The notes beneath the pieces are model-generated. The model searched no databases, was not told the DNA's origin, and was given only the letters and a program-made list of their open reading frames with translations. Both the position numbers and the translations under genes were made by a program. Positions 1 to 5,555 of a stretch of 5,594 nt of DNA are shown in pieces. Position 1 is the stretch's first letter; the number at the start of each line of letters is the position of its first letter. The DNA is from an uncultured Spongiibacteraceae bacterium (GTDB taxonomy: Bacteria > Pseudomonadota > Gammaproteobacteria > Pseudomonadales > Dasaniaceae): the NCBI GenBank assembly GCA_937969395.1, contig CALBVI010000383.1, positions 1 through 5,594 of the forward strand, read 5' to 3'.

Positions 1-60
1 GGCGATCAACAGGGTTAAATCTTCGGTGATAATCGCTTGCTGGAATTGTTGGCAGCGCAT
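1..60 (-). CDS. Partial CDS (N-terminal 20 codons), possibly a second PaaI-type thioesterase
   Basis: An ATG on the minus strand at 60-58 shares one base with the TGA stop of the upstream thioesterase (62-60), giving the TGATG arrangement typical of translational coupling. The 20 codons to the window edge are open and read MRCQQFQQAIITEDLTLLIA. No clear Shine-Dalgarno sequence lies upstream, which fits coupled re-initiation. The product cannot be named from 20 residues. Tandem pairs of hotdog thioesterases are known in Gammaproteobacteria, and this kind of amphipathic N-terminus would suit one, but that is inference from context. The rest of the gene lies outside the window. Confidence refers mainly to the existence of a gene. 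Confidence 0.55.
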   Translation of the reverse strand, partial: MRCQQFQQAIITEDLTLLIA

Positions 61-521
61 CAGTTTTTCGCAACTTTTGTGGCATCGTACTGATCGTTTG
101 CGATGCGCATAAACGTTGCAACACAGCTGGCTATTGGGTCATTGATGTCTTCTTGAAAGGCATAGCCTTTAACGAAAACAATATTTTCCGTAATTCGATA
201 AACTTTTGCTTTTGCAACAACGCTGGCATTAGGTTTGGCTGCGCGCATATAGTCGATGCGTAAATCCAGAGTGGGAGATAATTGATATTCATTTAATACT
301 AGCGGTACAGAAAATCCGCAGGTGGAATCAAGCAGGGTGGTTAATGCACCGCCGTGGATAATACCGCTGGCGGGGTTACCAATTATCTTTTCGCTATAGG
401 GTAGCTCGATTGTCAGCTGTCCGTCTTCAACGTCAGTGATTGTTAGCCCGAGTATGCGGCAGTGGTTTGCAGCATCGAGAAATGTTTGTGCCTGATCGAT
501 CGTAATGCCTGATAGGCTCAT
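60..521 (-). CDS. PaaI-family hotdog-fold thioesterase
   Basis: This 153-residue protein has the length and motifs of a single-hotdog PaaI/4HBT acyl-CoA thioesterase, a cytoplasmic enzyme that hydrolyses acyl- or aryl-CoA thioesters. The signature lies at residues 49-66: N49, then G53-I-I-H56-G57-G58 at the start of the central helix, with D65 further along it. The helix leads into the strand segment PTLDLRIDYMRAA (83-95), typical of the family. The acidic residue on the central helix is the usual catalytic base in PaaI enzymes; D65 is the best candidate here. The ATG at 521 lies 12 bp after the histidine kinase stop and has only a weak AAAAG upstream, so translation may be coupled. The next gene overlaps its stop by one base. 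The substrate cannot be read from the sequence. Fold and class are secure; the physiological role is not. Confidence 0.9.
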   Translation of the reverse strand: MSLSGITIDQAQTFLDAANHCRILGLTITDVEDGQLTIELPYSEKIIGNPASGIIHGGALTTLLDSTCGFSVPLVLNEYQLSPTLDLRIDYMRAAKPNASVVAKAKVYRITENIVFVKGYAFQEDINDPIASCVATFMRIANDQYDATKVAKN

Positions 522-533
522 AAATAATTACTT

Positions 534-1259
534 TTATGGTAATTGTAAAGTGAAACAGCCACCGGAAGCGTAGTCGGCTGTGGCCTCAATATTAGATAGC
601 TGTATGGTGCCATATTTATCTTTACAGTGATGAATAGCTGCAATTTTTTGTGAGAAAAACAAACCTAAATTAGTGCTGCCGCTGTTGAAGTCAATGCTGC
701 GGTCTTTGTTGTTTAGATTGTCGATAATGGATTGCGGATAACCTTGACCATCGTCAATAATATTAACGGTTAAAAAACCGTTCGATTTCTGCGCCTGAAC
801 ACGTATCGTTTTGTTGGTATATTTTGCGCAGTTAACCAAAATGTTGTTAACAATGCCTGCGACTAAATGCTCATCAAAAAAACCAGTAAGGTCGGGATTG
901 CAATCAAGGGTGACAACAACGTTGTTAATATCAAAAAGCAGCTGTTGAGAGGCGACTTGTTCTTCGAGGAAGTCAGCGACATAAACTTCGGCAACATTAA
1001 GTGACAGCTGATCATTTTCGAGCCGGTATAAACCCAGTAAGTAAATCAGTGCATTGTTAATTCGAGACGCTTCACCTCTTAGTGTGCTGTAGTTTTTCCT
1101 TTGTTGTGGATTGTCGTCGGCATTAATGTCTATAACATCATCCAGCGATGTGAGCAGCATACTCAGTGAATTTTTTATATCGTGGACTGAGGATGCAAGT
1201 AACATTGAGAAATCAATGCTTGCCTCTGTCGTGCTGTTGGATGAATGATCTTTTTGCAT
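534..1259 (-). CDS. Soluble sensor-less histidine kinase
   Basis: A 241-residue two-component histidine kinase with a dimerisation/phosphoacceptor helix pair and an ATP-binding domain. The H-box is SSVHDIKNSL, with H26 as the predicted phosphorylation site. The second DHp helix runs to about residue 85. In the catalytic domain the N-box is NNILVNCAKYT (138-148, N143 the probable Mg-binding Asn), the G1 box is DDGQG (169-173), and the glycine-rich G2 lid is GSTNLGL (194-200). The protein ends at the last HATPase strand (CFTLQLP). There is no membrane segment and no PAS, GAF or HAMP domain: only about 20 residues precede the H-box, so signal input must come from a partner. It lies 42 bp downstream of the TPR response regulator, its obvious cognate partner. 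A modest AAAGAA lies about 8 bases upstream of the ATG. The kinase class is clear; the signal is unknown. Confidence 0.88.
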   Translation of the reverse strand: MQKDHSSNSTTEASIDFSMLLASSVHDIKNSLSMLLTSLDDVIDINADDNPQQRKNYSTLRGEASRINNALIYLLGLYRLENDQLSLNVAEVYVADFLEEQVASQQLLFDINNVVVTLDCNPDLTGFFDEHLVAGIVNNILVNCAKYTNKTIRVQAQKSNGFLTVNIIDDGQGYPQSIIDNLNNKDRSIDFNSGSTNLGLFFSQKIAAIHHCKDKYGTIQLSNIEATADYASGGCFTLQLP

Positions 1260-1301
1260 ATTGGTATTCTTTGCTGTCTGGCAATAGTCAGCCGCTAGTA
1301 T

Positions 1302-2945
1302 CTAGGGCGCGGCAAGTGATAATTTGTTGAGATGATCGCAGAGAATTTTATATCGATCGTACATAGGGTGATCAGTAGCGATATGGGCCAGTTTTTGTTT
1401 GGCCGCGGTACATTGATGTAGCTGCTCTTCTGTTGCGCCTTGTGCGCTCATTTCACGAACAAGAGCTAGCATTAAATTGAGGTTTAAGCCGGCATTATTT
1501 GGGTAGTGGCGCAGCGCTTGGCTGAATAGCTTGATCGCTTTGCTGTATTCTTTTTGTGCAAAAAGTTCTTTGCCGGTGTTATTGAGATCAATAGCTTGTT
1601 GCTTGCCTTTTTGACTTAGTGGCTCGTCAGATATGCGATCAATAGCATCAGAAACCTCTTCGTTGTCTTTATAGGTGTCCGCGAGTTTTTTGAGTAGTGT
1701 CTGCGACTTATCATGATCGCCAACCGATTTATAGGTTTGCGCCATATCGAGTAACAATTGTGCCGGTTTGGTAATCGTTTTTTCTAGGCGGTCTTGAATA
1801 GAACTGATCTTTTTTTCTGATGCGGCGATATCACCTGTGTTGGCGATAACGTTTGCTTCGATAATGTCCGATTGCAGCTCAACGGTTGGATCATCTTTAT
1901 ATTTACGTTTTACACGTTTTAATGCTTCGTTCGCATCTTTGAGTCGGCCTTTAGGATCGTCACTATGTTCCATTTCTTTAGATATAGTGCGAACCAGTTG
2001 AAAGTGTTGTTCGGGTGATTCATAAACTGAGCTGTTGCCGAGGCGAATAACTTTTTTCCGTGATTTTTCGGCGACTGCCCAATCGTGATTTTCTTCGCTA
2101 ATGTCTGCTAGTGTTTCCTGCCGCATAATGGCATTGGGTGATAGTTCGACGGCTTTCTCCAATATCTTTTGGGCGCCAGCAACATCGCCTTGGCGTCTTT
2201 TTATATCTGCCATGCAGTCATAAATCTCTAAGCAGAGACAGCCATTGTCGATAAGTTTGTCAAATGTCGCTTCGGCCTCATCGAGTTCATTGAGGGCCAT
2301 TAATGATTTGCCTAAGCCAATTGAAGCCCATTCGATATCACGTTCTTCTAATATACCTTGATAGACTTTCTTAGATTGTGCGAACTGATGCTTTTTAAAG
2401 AAACAGTTGCCCATGAGTCGATAGCAGCGTTGCTCGTATTTATCGTGCATATTAATGCGCTGTTGGCAAAGCGCTATAGCTCGATCAAAGTCTAGGCGAT
2501 CAATACAGCTGTTGATTTCATAGAGAGCTTCTTTTTCTATGACTAAGCGATTAAGGCGCTTTTCTAAAACAGCTTGAGTAAACGGTTTGGTAAGGTAGTC
2601 ATCCGGTTGATATTCCAGTGCGCCGAATACCATGTCTTTAGTGGTTTCAGCGGTAATCATCATATAGAGACTGGTTTGCTTTAATGAATTTTTGAAACGC
2701 AGCTCCTCAAGGATTTGTTGGCCGTTTTTATTGTCGCCAAGATTGTAGTCGGCAAGAATGATGTCATAAGCGGTTTCATCGCACTTCTCAATGGCTTCTT
2801 CGCCGTTAACAGCGGTATCCACATGTTTTACGCCAAAATTCTCTAGCATTCGGCGAATTGAACCGCGCATGTCGGGGTAGTCATCAATCACTAATGCTGT
2901 TTTTTGCTTGTAGATCTTAATTACATCAAGTCTAGTTATGGCCAT
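1302..2945 (-). CDS. Response regulator: receiver domain fused to TPR repeats
   Basis: A 547-residue cytoplasmic protein. Residues about 15-137 form a complete CheY-like receiver: acidic pair D21-D22, phosphoacceptor D66 (ILADYNLG), T98 (MMITAE) and K120 before P121, so it should be phosphorylatable. The rest is helical, with TPR-like units. The best are about 174-203, 206-235, 239-270 (ending in AVELSP), 273-303, 395-426 and 452-482 (KAIKLFSQALRHYP). The stretch 305-390 is more charged, less regular helix. There is no DNA-binding, GGDEF, EAL or HD-GYP domain, so output is probably protein-protein interaction. It is the first gene of the leftward cluster and pairs with the soluble kinase just downstream. 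The ATG at 2945 is the only ATG ahead of the receiver; its ribosome binding site is poor. The architecture is certain; the TPR target is unknown. Confidence 0.92.
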   Translation of the reverse strand: MAITRLDVIKIYKQKTALVIDDYPDMRGSIRRMLENFGVKHVDTAVNGEEAIEKCDETAYDIILADYNLGDNKNGQQILEELRFKNSLKQTSLYMMITAETTKDMVFGALEYQPDDYLTKPFTQAVLEKRLNRLVIEKEALYEINSCIDRLDFDRAIALCQQRINMHDKYEQRCYRLMGNCFFKKHQFAQSKKVYQGILEERDIEWASIGLGKSLMALNELDEAEATFDKLIDNGCLCLEIYDCMADIKRRQGDVAGAQKILEKAVELSPNAIMRQETLADISEENHDWAVAEKSRKKVIRLGNSSVYESPEQHFQLVRTISKEMEHSDDPKGRLKDANEALKRVKRKYKDDPTVELQSDIIEANVIANTGDIAASEKKISSIQDRLEKTITKPAQLLLDMAQTYKSVGDHDKSQTLLKKLADTYKDNEEVSDAIDRISDEPLSQKGKQQAIDLNNTGKELFAQKEYSKAIKLFSQALRHYPNNAGLNLNLMLALVREMSAQGATEEQLHQCTAAKQKLAHIATDHPMYDRYKILCDHLNKLSLAAP

Positions 2946-3005
2946 AATCGATTGCTTATGAAGTATGATATGCAGGTTATTGAAAACGATGAATTAAATT
3001 TTAAT

Positions 3006-3023
3006 CATGTAGCTGCCATGTAG
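3006..3023. repeat. CATGTAG direct repeat in the divergent promoter region
   Basis: Two identical 7-bp copies of CATGTAG (3006-3012 and 3017-3023) are separated by CTGC, an 11-bp period or about one helical turn. Just to the left, ATTAAA-T-TTTAAT (2993-3005) is a perfect AT-rich inverted repeat. The direct repeat lies between the two divergent genes and touches the candidate -10 and -35 boxes of both, so it could be an operator. No known regulator site is recognised, and a 7-bp repeat can arise by chance. Confidence 0.35.
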
Positions 3024-3041
3024 TATAGATGAGTTTATATT
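3013..3041 (+). promoter_or_regulatory. Candidate sigma-70 promoter for yjaG
   Basis: CTGCCA (3013-3018, 4 of 6 matches to TTGACA) and TATATT (3036-3041, 5 of 6 to TATAAT) are separated by 17 bp. Transcription would start near 3048, leaving a leader of about 20 bases that contains the ribosome binding site. The region is AT-rich, so chance -10 matches are frequent. Confidence 0.35.
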
Positions 3042-3050
3042 TTTTGCCGT
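3022..3050 (-). promoter_or_regulatory. Weak candidate promoter for the response regulator cluster
   Basis: On the minus strand, TATACT (3027-3022) is a good -10 hexamer. The matching -35 at 17 bp spacing is poor (ACGGCA, 3 of 6). Transcription would start near 3015 and leave a leader of about 70 bases before the ATG at 2945. It overlaps the rightward candidate promoter, so the two could exclude each other. Confidence 0.25.
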
Positions 3051-3055
3051 TACCG

Positions 3056-3061
3056 AAAGGA
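3056..3061 (+). promoter_or_regulatory. Ribosome binding site that fixes the GTG start of yjaG
   Basis: AAAGGA is seven bases before the GTG at 3069, an ideal spacing. The ATG at 3064-3066 is in another frame and hits TAG after three codons, so the GTG is the credible start. Confidence 0.75.
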
Positions 3062-3068
3062 ATATGTT

Positions 3069-3635
3069 GTGTTAGAAGAAAAGCTATTAGAGCCCCTAGA
3101 ACCTAGGCAGCAGCTTGTTATTGCCGCCGTTGCGGTAAGGCGGATGTACCCAAATTATGCGTTATTCTGTGAACTGACCGAGTTTGCCGATGCAAAAAAA
3201 TTCAAAAATATCTTAGCTTTAGTGTGGGAGTTTTTGAGTGGAACTAATGAGACGGTTGATTTTGATAAGCAGCAAGTAAAGCTGGATCTTATTACTCCCG
3301 ATGCGGCCGATTACGATATGTATGGTGTTTGGCCAGCATTAGATGCTGTTGCTGGCTTAAGTTTGCTCATAGGTGCATGTAAACATTGGCATAGTGATGA
3401 GGTTAAGAGTGTATTCAAATTATCTTATTCCACGGTTGAATCTTATATCGAACTATTGGGGGAGGGGGAATCAGGTGTCGAGCATCCACTTCATCAGGTT
3501 AATTTCTCTTTTATGCAGGATGCTGTAGCTCAATTAATCTCGGTTCAAGAGAAAAAAAGCCGCAAAGAGGTGGTTAAGCAACTACAGCAATTGGCTGATA
3601 GGGTTGAGTCGAGCAATATTGGCTTAATTGTTTGA
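3069..3635 (+). CDS. yjaG: YjaG family protein (DUF416)
   Basis: This 188-residue soluble protein matches the DUF416/YjaG family along its full length; E. coli YjaG is of similar size. Recognisable family blocks are RRMYPNYALFCELTEF (24-39), the following ILALVWEFL helix (48-56), VDFD (63-66), DYDMYGVWPALDA (81-93) and the conserved C-terminal ESSNIGLI (180-187). It is predicted to be mostly helical, with no signal peptide or membrane segment. No biochemical function is established for the family as far as I know, so none is assigned. The start is GTG with a strong upstream AAAGGA. It is transcribed divergently from the two-component cluster and stands alone: amtB follows after 175 bp with its own likely promoter. 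No convincing terminator is visible after its stop. Confidence 0.92.
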   Translation: MLEEKLLEPLEPRQQLVIAAVAVRRMYPNYALFCELTEFADAKKFKNILALVWEFLSGTNETVDFDKQQVKLDLITPDAADYDMYGVWPALDAVAGLSLLIGACKHWHSDEVKSVFKLSYSTVESYIELLGEGESGVEHPLHQVNFSFMQDAVAQLISVQEKKSRKEVVKQLQQLADRVESSNIGLIV

Positions 3636-3642
3636 GGTATTT

Positions 3643-3690
3643 TGGTGCGTACGCATTGCCTATGGTGCGGTTTGCTTCTTATAATGGTGC
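3643..3690 (+). promoter_or_regulatory. Three TGGTGC motifs and a palindrome upstream of amtB (possible NtrC half-sites)
   Basis: TGGTGC occurs at 3643-3648, 3663-3668 and 3685-3690, with start-to-start spacings of 20 and 22 bp, about two helical turns. The sequence equals one arm of the NtrC consensus (TGCACCA-N3-TGGTGCA). The opposite GCAC arm is not well formed at any copy; the nearest is GCAT (3653-3656) ahead of the second. The first copy overlaps a perfect 10-bp palindrome, TGCGTACGCA (3646-3655). NtrC control of amtB is established in enteric bacteria; applying it here is inference, and no good sigma-54 promoter is seen. Confidence 0.35.
3656..3685 (+). promoter_or_regulatory. Candidate sigma-70 promoter for amtB
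   Basis: A perfect TATAAT (3680-3685) lies 18 bp after TTGCCT (3656-3661, 4 of 6 to TTGACA). Transcription would start near 3692 and give a leader of about 120 bases. The -10 box abuts the third TGGTGC motif, and the second lies in the spacer, so a protein bound there would affect the promoter directly. A perfect TTGACA at 3696-3701 lacks a matching -10 box. Confidence 0.45.
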
Positions 3691-3798
3691 AAATGTTGAC
3701 AGTATGTGTGTTTGGCTTCAAAAGAAACCTTCCGTACTACTTTAGCAATGATCAATAAGTCTTTGAAAGTTAAAGGCTAATAATAAATTTATGCTTCT

Positions 3799-3802
3799 AG
3801 GA
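3799..3802 (+). promoter_or_regulatory. Ribosome binding site of amtB
   Basis: AGGA stands eight bases before the ATG at 3811 and selects that start. The earlier ATG at 3791 is out of frame and yields only ten codons. Confidence 0.6.
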
Positions 3803-3810
3803 TTTCGATT

Positions 3811-5106
3811 ATGCTCCTTTTGAAACGCTTTACTGCTGTTATATCGCTATTGCTTTTATTCCCCTCTTTTACCTTCGCTGAAAGTGAATTGAATGGTGCC
3901 AATACATCGTGGATATTAACGTCTACGGCGCTGGTGTTGTTTATGACGCTGCCAGGTTTGGCACTTTTCTACGGCGGTTTGGTTCGTAGTAAGAATGTAC
4001 TCAGTATATTAATGCAGTGTTTTTCTATTGCTTGTATGGCCTCAATATTATGGTTTGTGATGGGTTACAGCATTGCATTTACTGAGGGTGGTATGTTCAG
4101 TGGTGATTTTAGTAAGGTGCTTTTAGCGGGGGTTATGGAAGACACGCTGAGCGGCGATATTCCAGAAAGTGTGTTTGTGATGTTTCAAATGACATTTGCG
4201 ATTATTACGCCTGCGTTAATTATTGGTGCTTTTGCCGAGCGGATGAAGTTTTCTGCGGTCATGCTTTTTTCAGGGGTTTGGTTGTTGGTAGTTTATGCAC
4301 CTGTTACTCATTGGGTATGGGGCGGCGGTTGGCTAGCAGAGATGGGCTTGCTTGATTTCGCGGGCGGCACCGTCGTACATATTACTGCTGGTGCAGGAGC
4401 ACTAGTGGCCGCACTTGTTTTAGGTAAGCGAAAAGGCTTTGGTGAAGTTGCGCTACCTCCGCACAATATGACAATGACGCTTACTGGTGCCGGTATGTTA
4501 TGGGTTGGCTGGTTCGGCTTTAATGCCGGTAGTGCCCTAGCTGCCAATGGTGATGCTGGTATGGCTATGCTGGTTACGCATTTGTCTGCATCGGCAGGTG
4601 CTATTACTTGGCTGACGATTGAGTGGGTTAAATATGGTAAGCCAAGTGCATTAGGTGCTGTTACAGGTATGGTTGCGGGTTTGGGAACGATTACCCCAGC
4701 TTCAGGTTATGTTGGTCCCGCTGGCGCGCTGGTTATTGGTGTTAGTGCTGGTGTGATTTGTTTTTATGCAACATTATTGATCAAGCAAGTATGGAAAATT
4801 GACGACTCATTAGATGTTTTCCCAGTTCACGGTGTTGGCGGTATTTTAGGTACGTTTATGGCGGGTATTTTTGCCAGTTCAGAATTAGGTATTTTCAGTG
4901 GTCAGGGTCTGGCTGAGGGCGTAAGTATTAGCCAGCAACTAGGGGTGCAGGTGACTGGTATCGTGGCGACCTTTGTTTATACCGCTATTGTTTCTTACCT
5001 ATTATTGAAAGCAATTGATGCCGCTATCGGTTTGCGGGTTACTGATGATGAAGAAACAGAGGGTTTAGATGTTGTCTCTCATAATGAAAGAGGTTACGAC
5101 CTTTAA
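3811..5106 (+). CDS. amtB: AmtB ammonium transporter
   Basis: A 431-residue inner-membrane ammonium channel of the Amt/Rh family, which takes up ammonium as a nitrogen source and works as a trimer. The N-terminus (1-23, MLLLKRFTAV through FTFA) looks like the cleaved signal peptide of proteobacterial AmtB, followed by about eleven hydrophobic segments. By alignment from memory to E. coli AmtB, the functional residues are present: the Phe gate F129 and F237, W170 and S241 of the recruitment site, D182, and the twin pore histidines H190 (GGTVVH) and H340 (VFPVHGVGG). Signature blocks LPGLALFYGGLVRSKN (47-62) and WFGFNAGSA (234-242) are intact. The cytoplasmic tail (EGLDVVSHNERGYDL), which in relatives contacts the PII protein GlnK, is present. 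No glnK adjoins it here. It is probably monocistronic, with a strong terminator candidate 36 bp after the stop. Confidence 0.97.
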   Translation: MLLLKRFTAVISLLLLFPSFTFAESELNGANTSWILTSTALVLFMTLPGLALFYGGLVRSKNVLSILMQCFSIACMASILWFVMGYSIAFTEGGMFSGDFSKVLLAGVMEDTLSGDIPESVFVMFQMTFAIITPALIIGAFAERMKFSAVMLFSGVWLLVVYAPVTHWVWGGGWLAEMGLLDFAGGTVVHITAGAGALVAALVLGKRKGFGEVALPPHNMTMTLTGAGMLWVGWFGFNAGSALAANGDAGMAMLVTHLSASAGAITWLTIEWVKYGKPSALGAVTGMVAGLGTITPASGYVGPAGALVIGVSAGVICFYATLLIKQVWKIDDSLDVFPVHGVGGILGTFMAGIFASSELGIFSGQGLAEGVSISQQLGVQVTGIVATFVYTAIVSYLLLKAIDAAIGLRVTDDEETEGLDVVSHNERGYDL

Positions 5107-5141
5107 CCGGATCAGTAAATAAACACATTATTCACTTCAAT

Positions 5142-5186
5142 AAAGCTTGGTTTGTTACGTTAAGGCGTGACCCAGGCTTTGTTTGT
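5142..5186 (+). terminator. Rho-independent terminator after amtB
   Basis: AAAGCTTGG (5142-5150) pairs with CCAGGCTTT (5172-5180), nine pairs with one G-U. Inside, GTTACG (5154-5159) pairs with CGTGAC (5166-5171), six pairs with one G-U, around the loop TTAAGG. Only TTT (5151-5153) bulges on the left arm; the right arm is continuous. The tail GTTTGT is T-rich rather than a pure T-run. Its position 36 bp after the amtB stop and before a gene with its own -10 box supports termination. Confidence 0.7.
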
Positions 5187-5193
5187 ATATAAT
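5167..5193 (+). promoter_or_regulatory. Candidate promoter for the glutaredoxin-like gene
   Basis: A perfect TATAAT (5188-5193) is preceded at a short 15-bp spacing by GTGACC (5167-5172, 4 of 6 to TTGACA). A start near 5200 would leave a leader of about 38 bases. The -35 region lies within the right arm of the amtB terminator hairpin. Confidence 0.4.
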
Positions 5194-5237
5194 CTTCTGC
5201 TTTTGTTCTTATAACTTACTCAGCTGATCATTGGAAA

Positions 5238-5483
5238 ATGAAAAAACTCACTTTATATAGCACGCTAGGCTGTCATCTATGTGAACACGCTTTAGATATT
5301 ATTCAACCTTTGATAAATAGTAGGGAAGGGTCAGAATATGTGCTTGAAGAGGTGGATATTGCTGACTCAGATCAGCTTGTCGAGCTATATGGTATTCGCA
5401 TTCCTGTTGTTAAGCGTTTAGATACACAGGCTGAAATTGGATGGCCGTTTGATCGGCAGCAGTTTGTTGAGTTTTTGTGCTAG
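5238..5483 (+). CDS. Glutaredoxin-like protein (DUF836 type)
   Basis: An 81-residue thioredoxin-fold protein of the short glutaredoxin-like (DUF836) type. It opens with the first strand KKLTLYST and the redox motif C12-H-L-C15. After the alpha-1 helix and the VLEEVDIADSD strand it has the cis-proline segment YGIRIPVV (P56), then EIGWPFDRQQFVEFL, a characteristic end of the family. Both cysteines allow dithiol chemistry; a third, C81, is the last residue. It is probably a cytoplasmic thiol-disulfide oxidoreductase; no substrate can be named. The ATG at 5238 is the only ATG after an in-frame TAA at 5190-5192. Its ribosome binding site is poor: GGAA is almost adjacent to the ATG. It is separated from amtB by a terminator and probably has its own transcript. 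Confidence 0.88.
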   Translation: MKKLTLYSTLGCHLCEHALDIIQPLINSREGSEYVLEEVDIADSDQLVELYGIRIPVVKRLDTQAEIGWPFDRQQFVEFLC

Positions 5484-5511
5484 CCGGTAATGTCGGTTGG
5501 AAGTATTTTTT
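5482..5511 (+). terminator. Weak possible terminator of the glutaredoxin-like gene
   Basis: AGCCGG (5482-5487) can pair with TCGGTT after it (5493-5498), six pairs of which two are G-U, around a 5-base loop. Six Ts follow at 5506-5511, seven bases beyond the stem. The stem begins inside the TAG stop codon. The short stem and the gap before the T-run make this only a weak candidate. Confidence 0.25.
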
Positions 5512-5555
5512 GACCCTAGTTTGAAAAATGCCAATGGTTCCGTTGGGTGCTAAGT

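Noticed and set aside
3064..3075. ATG at 3064 as the start of yjaG
   Set aside because: It is out of frame and meets TAG after three codons; the GTG at 3069 is in frame with an ideally spaced AAAGGA.
3711..3730. TTTGGCTTC as a possible sigma-54 -24 box for amtB
   Set aside because: No GC dinucleotide occurs at the required 10-base distance; the -12 position reads AA.
3791..3823. A ten-codon open frame (MLLGFRLCSF) overlapping the amtB start, a possible leader peptide
   Set aside because: It is very short, has no convincing ribosome binding site of its own, and no rare-codon run or attenuator hairpin accompanies it.
4308..4547. A 79-codon minus-strand open frame, proline- and alanine-rich
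   Set aside because: It lies wholly inside amtB, has low-complexity composition typical of an antisense frame of a glycine-rich membrane protein, and has no recognisable family or ribosome binding site.
5531..5546. Hairpin CCAATG-GTTC-CGTTGG as a terminator for a convergent gene entering from the right
   Set aside because: The plus strand has no T-run after it. On the minus strand, where Ts do follow, the G-U pair becomes a C-A mismatch, leaving a weak stem.
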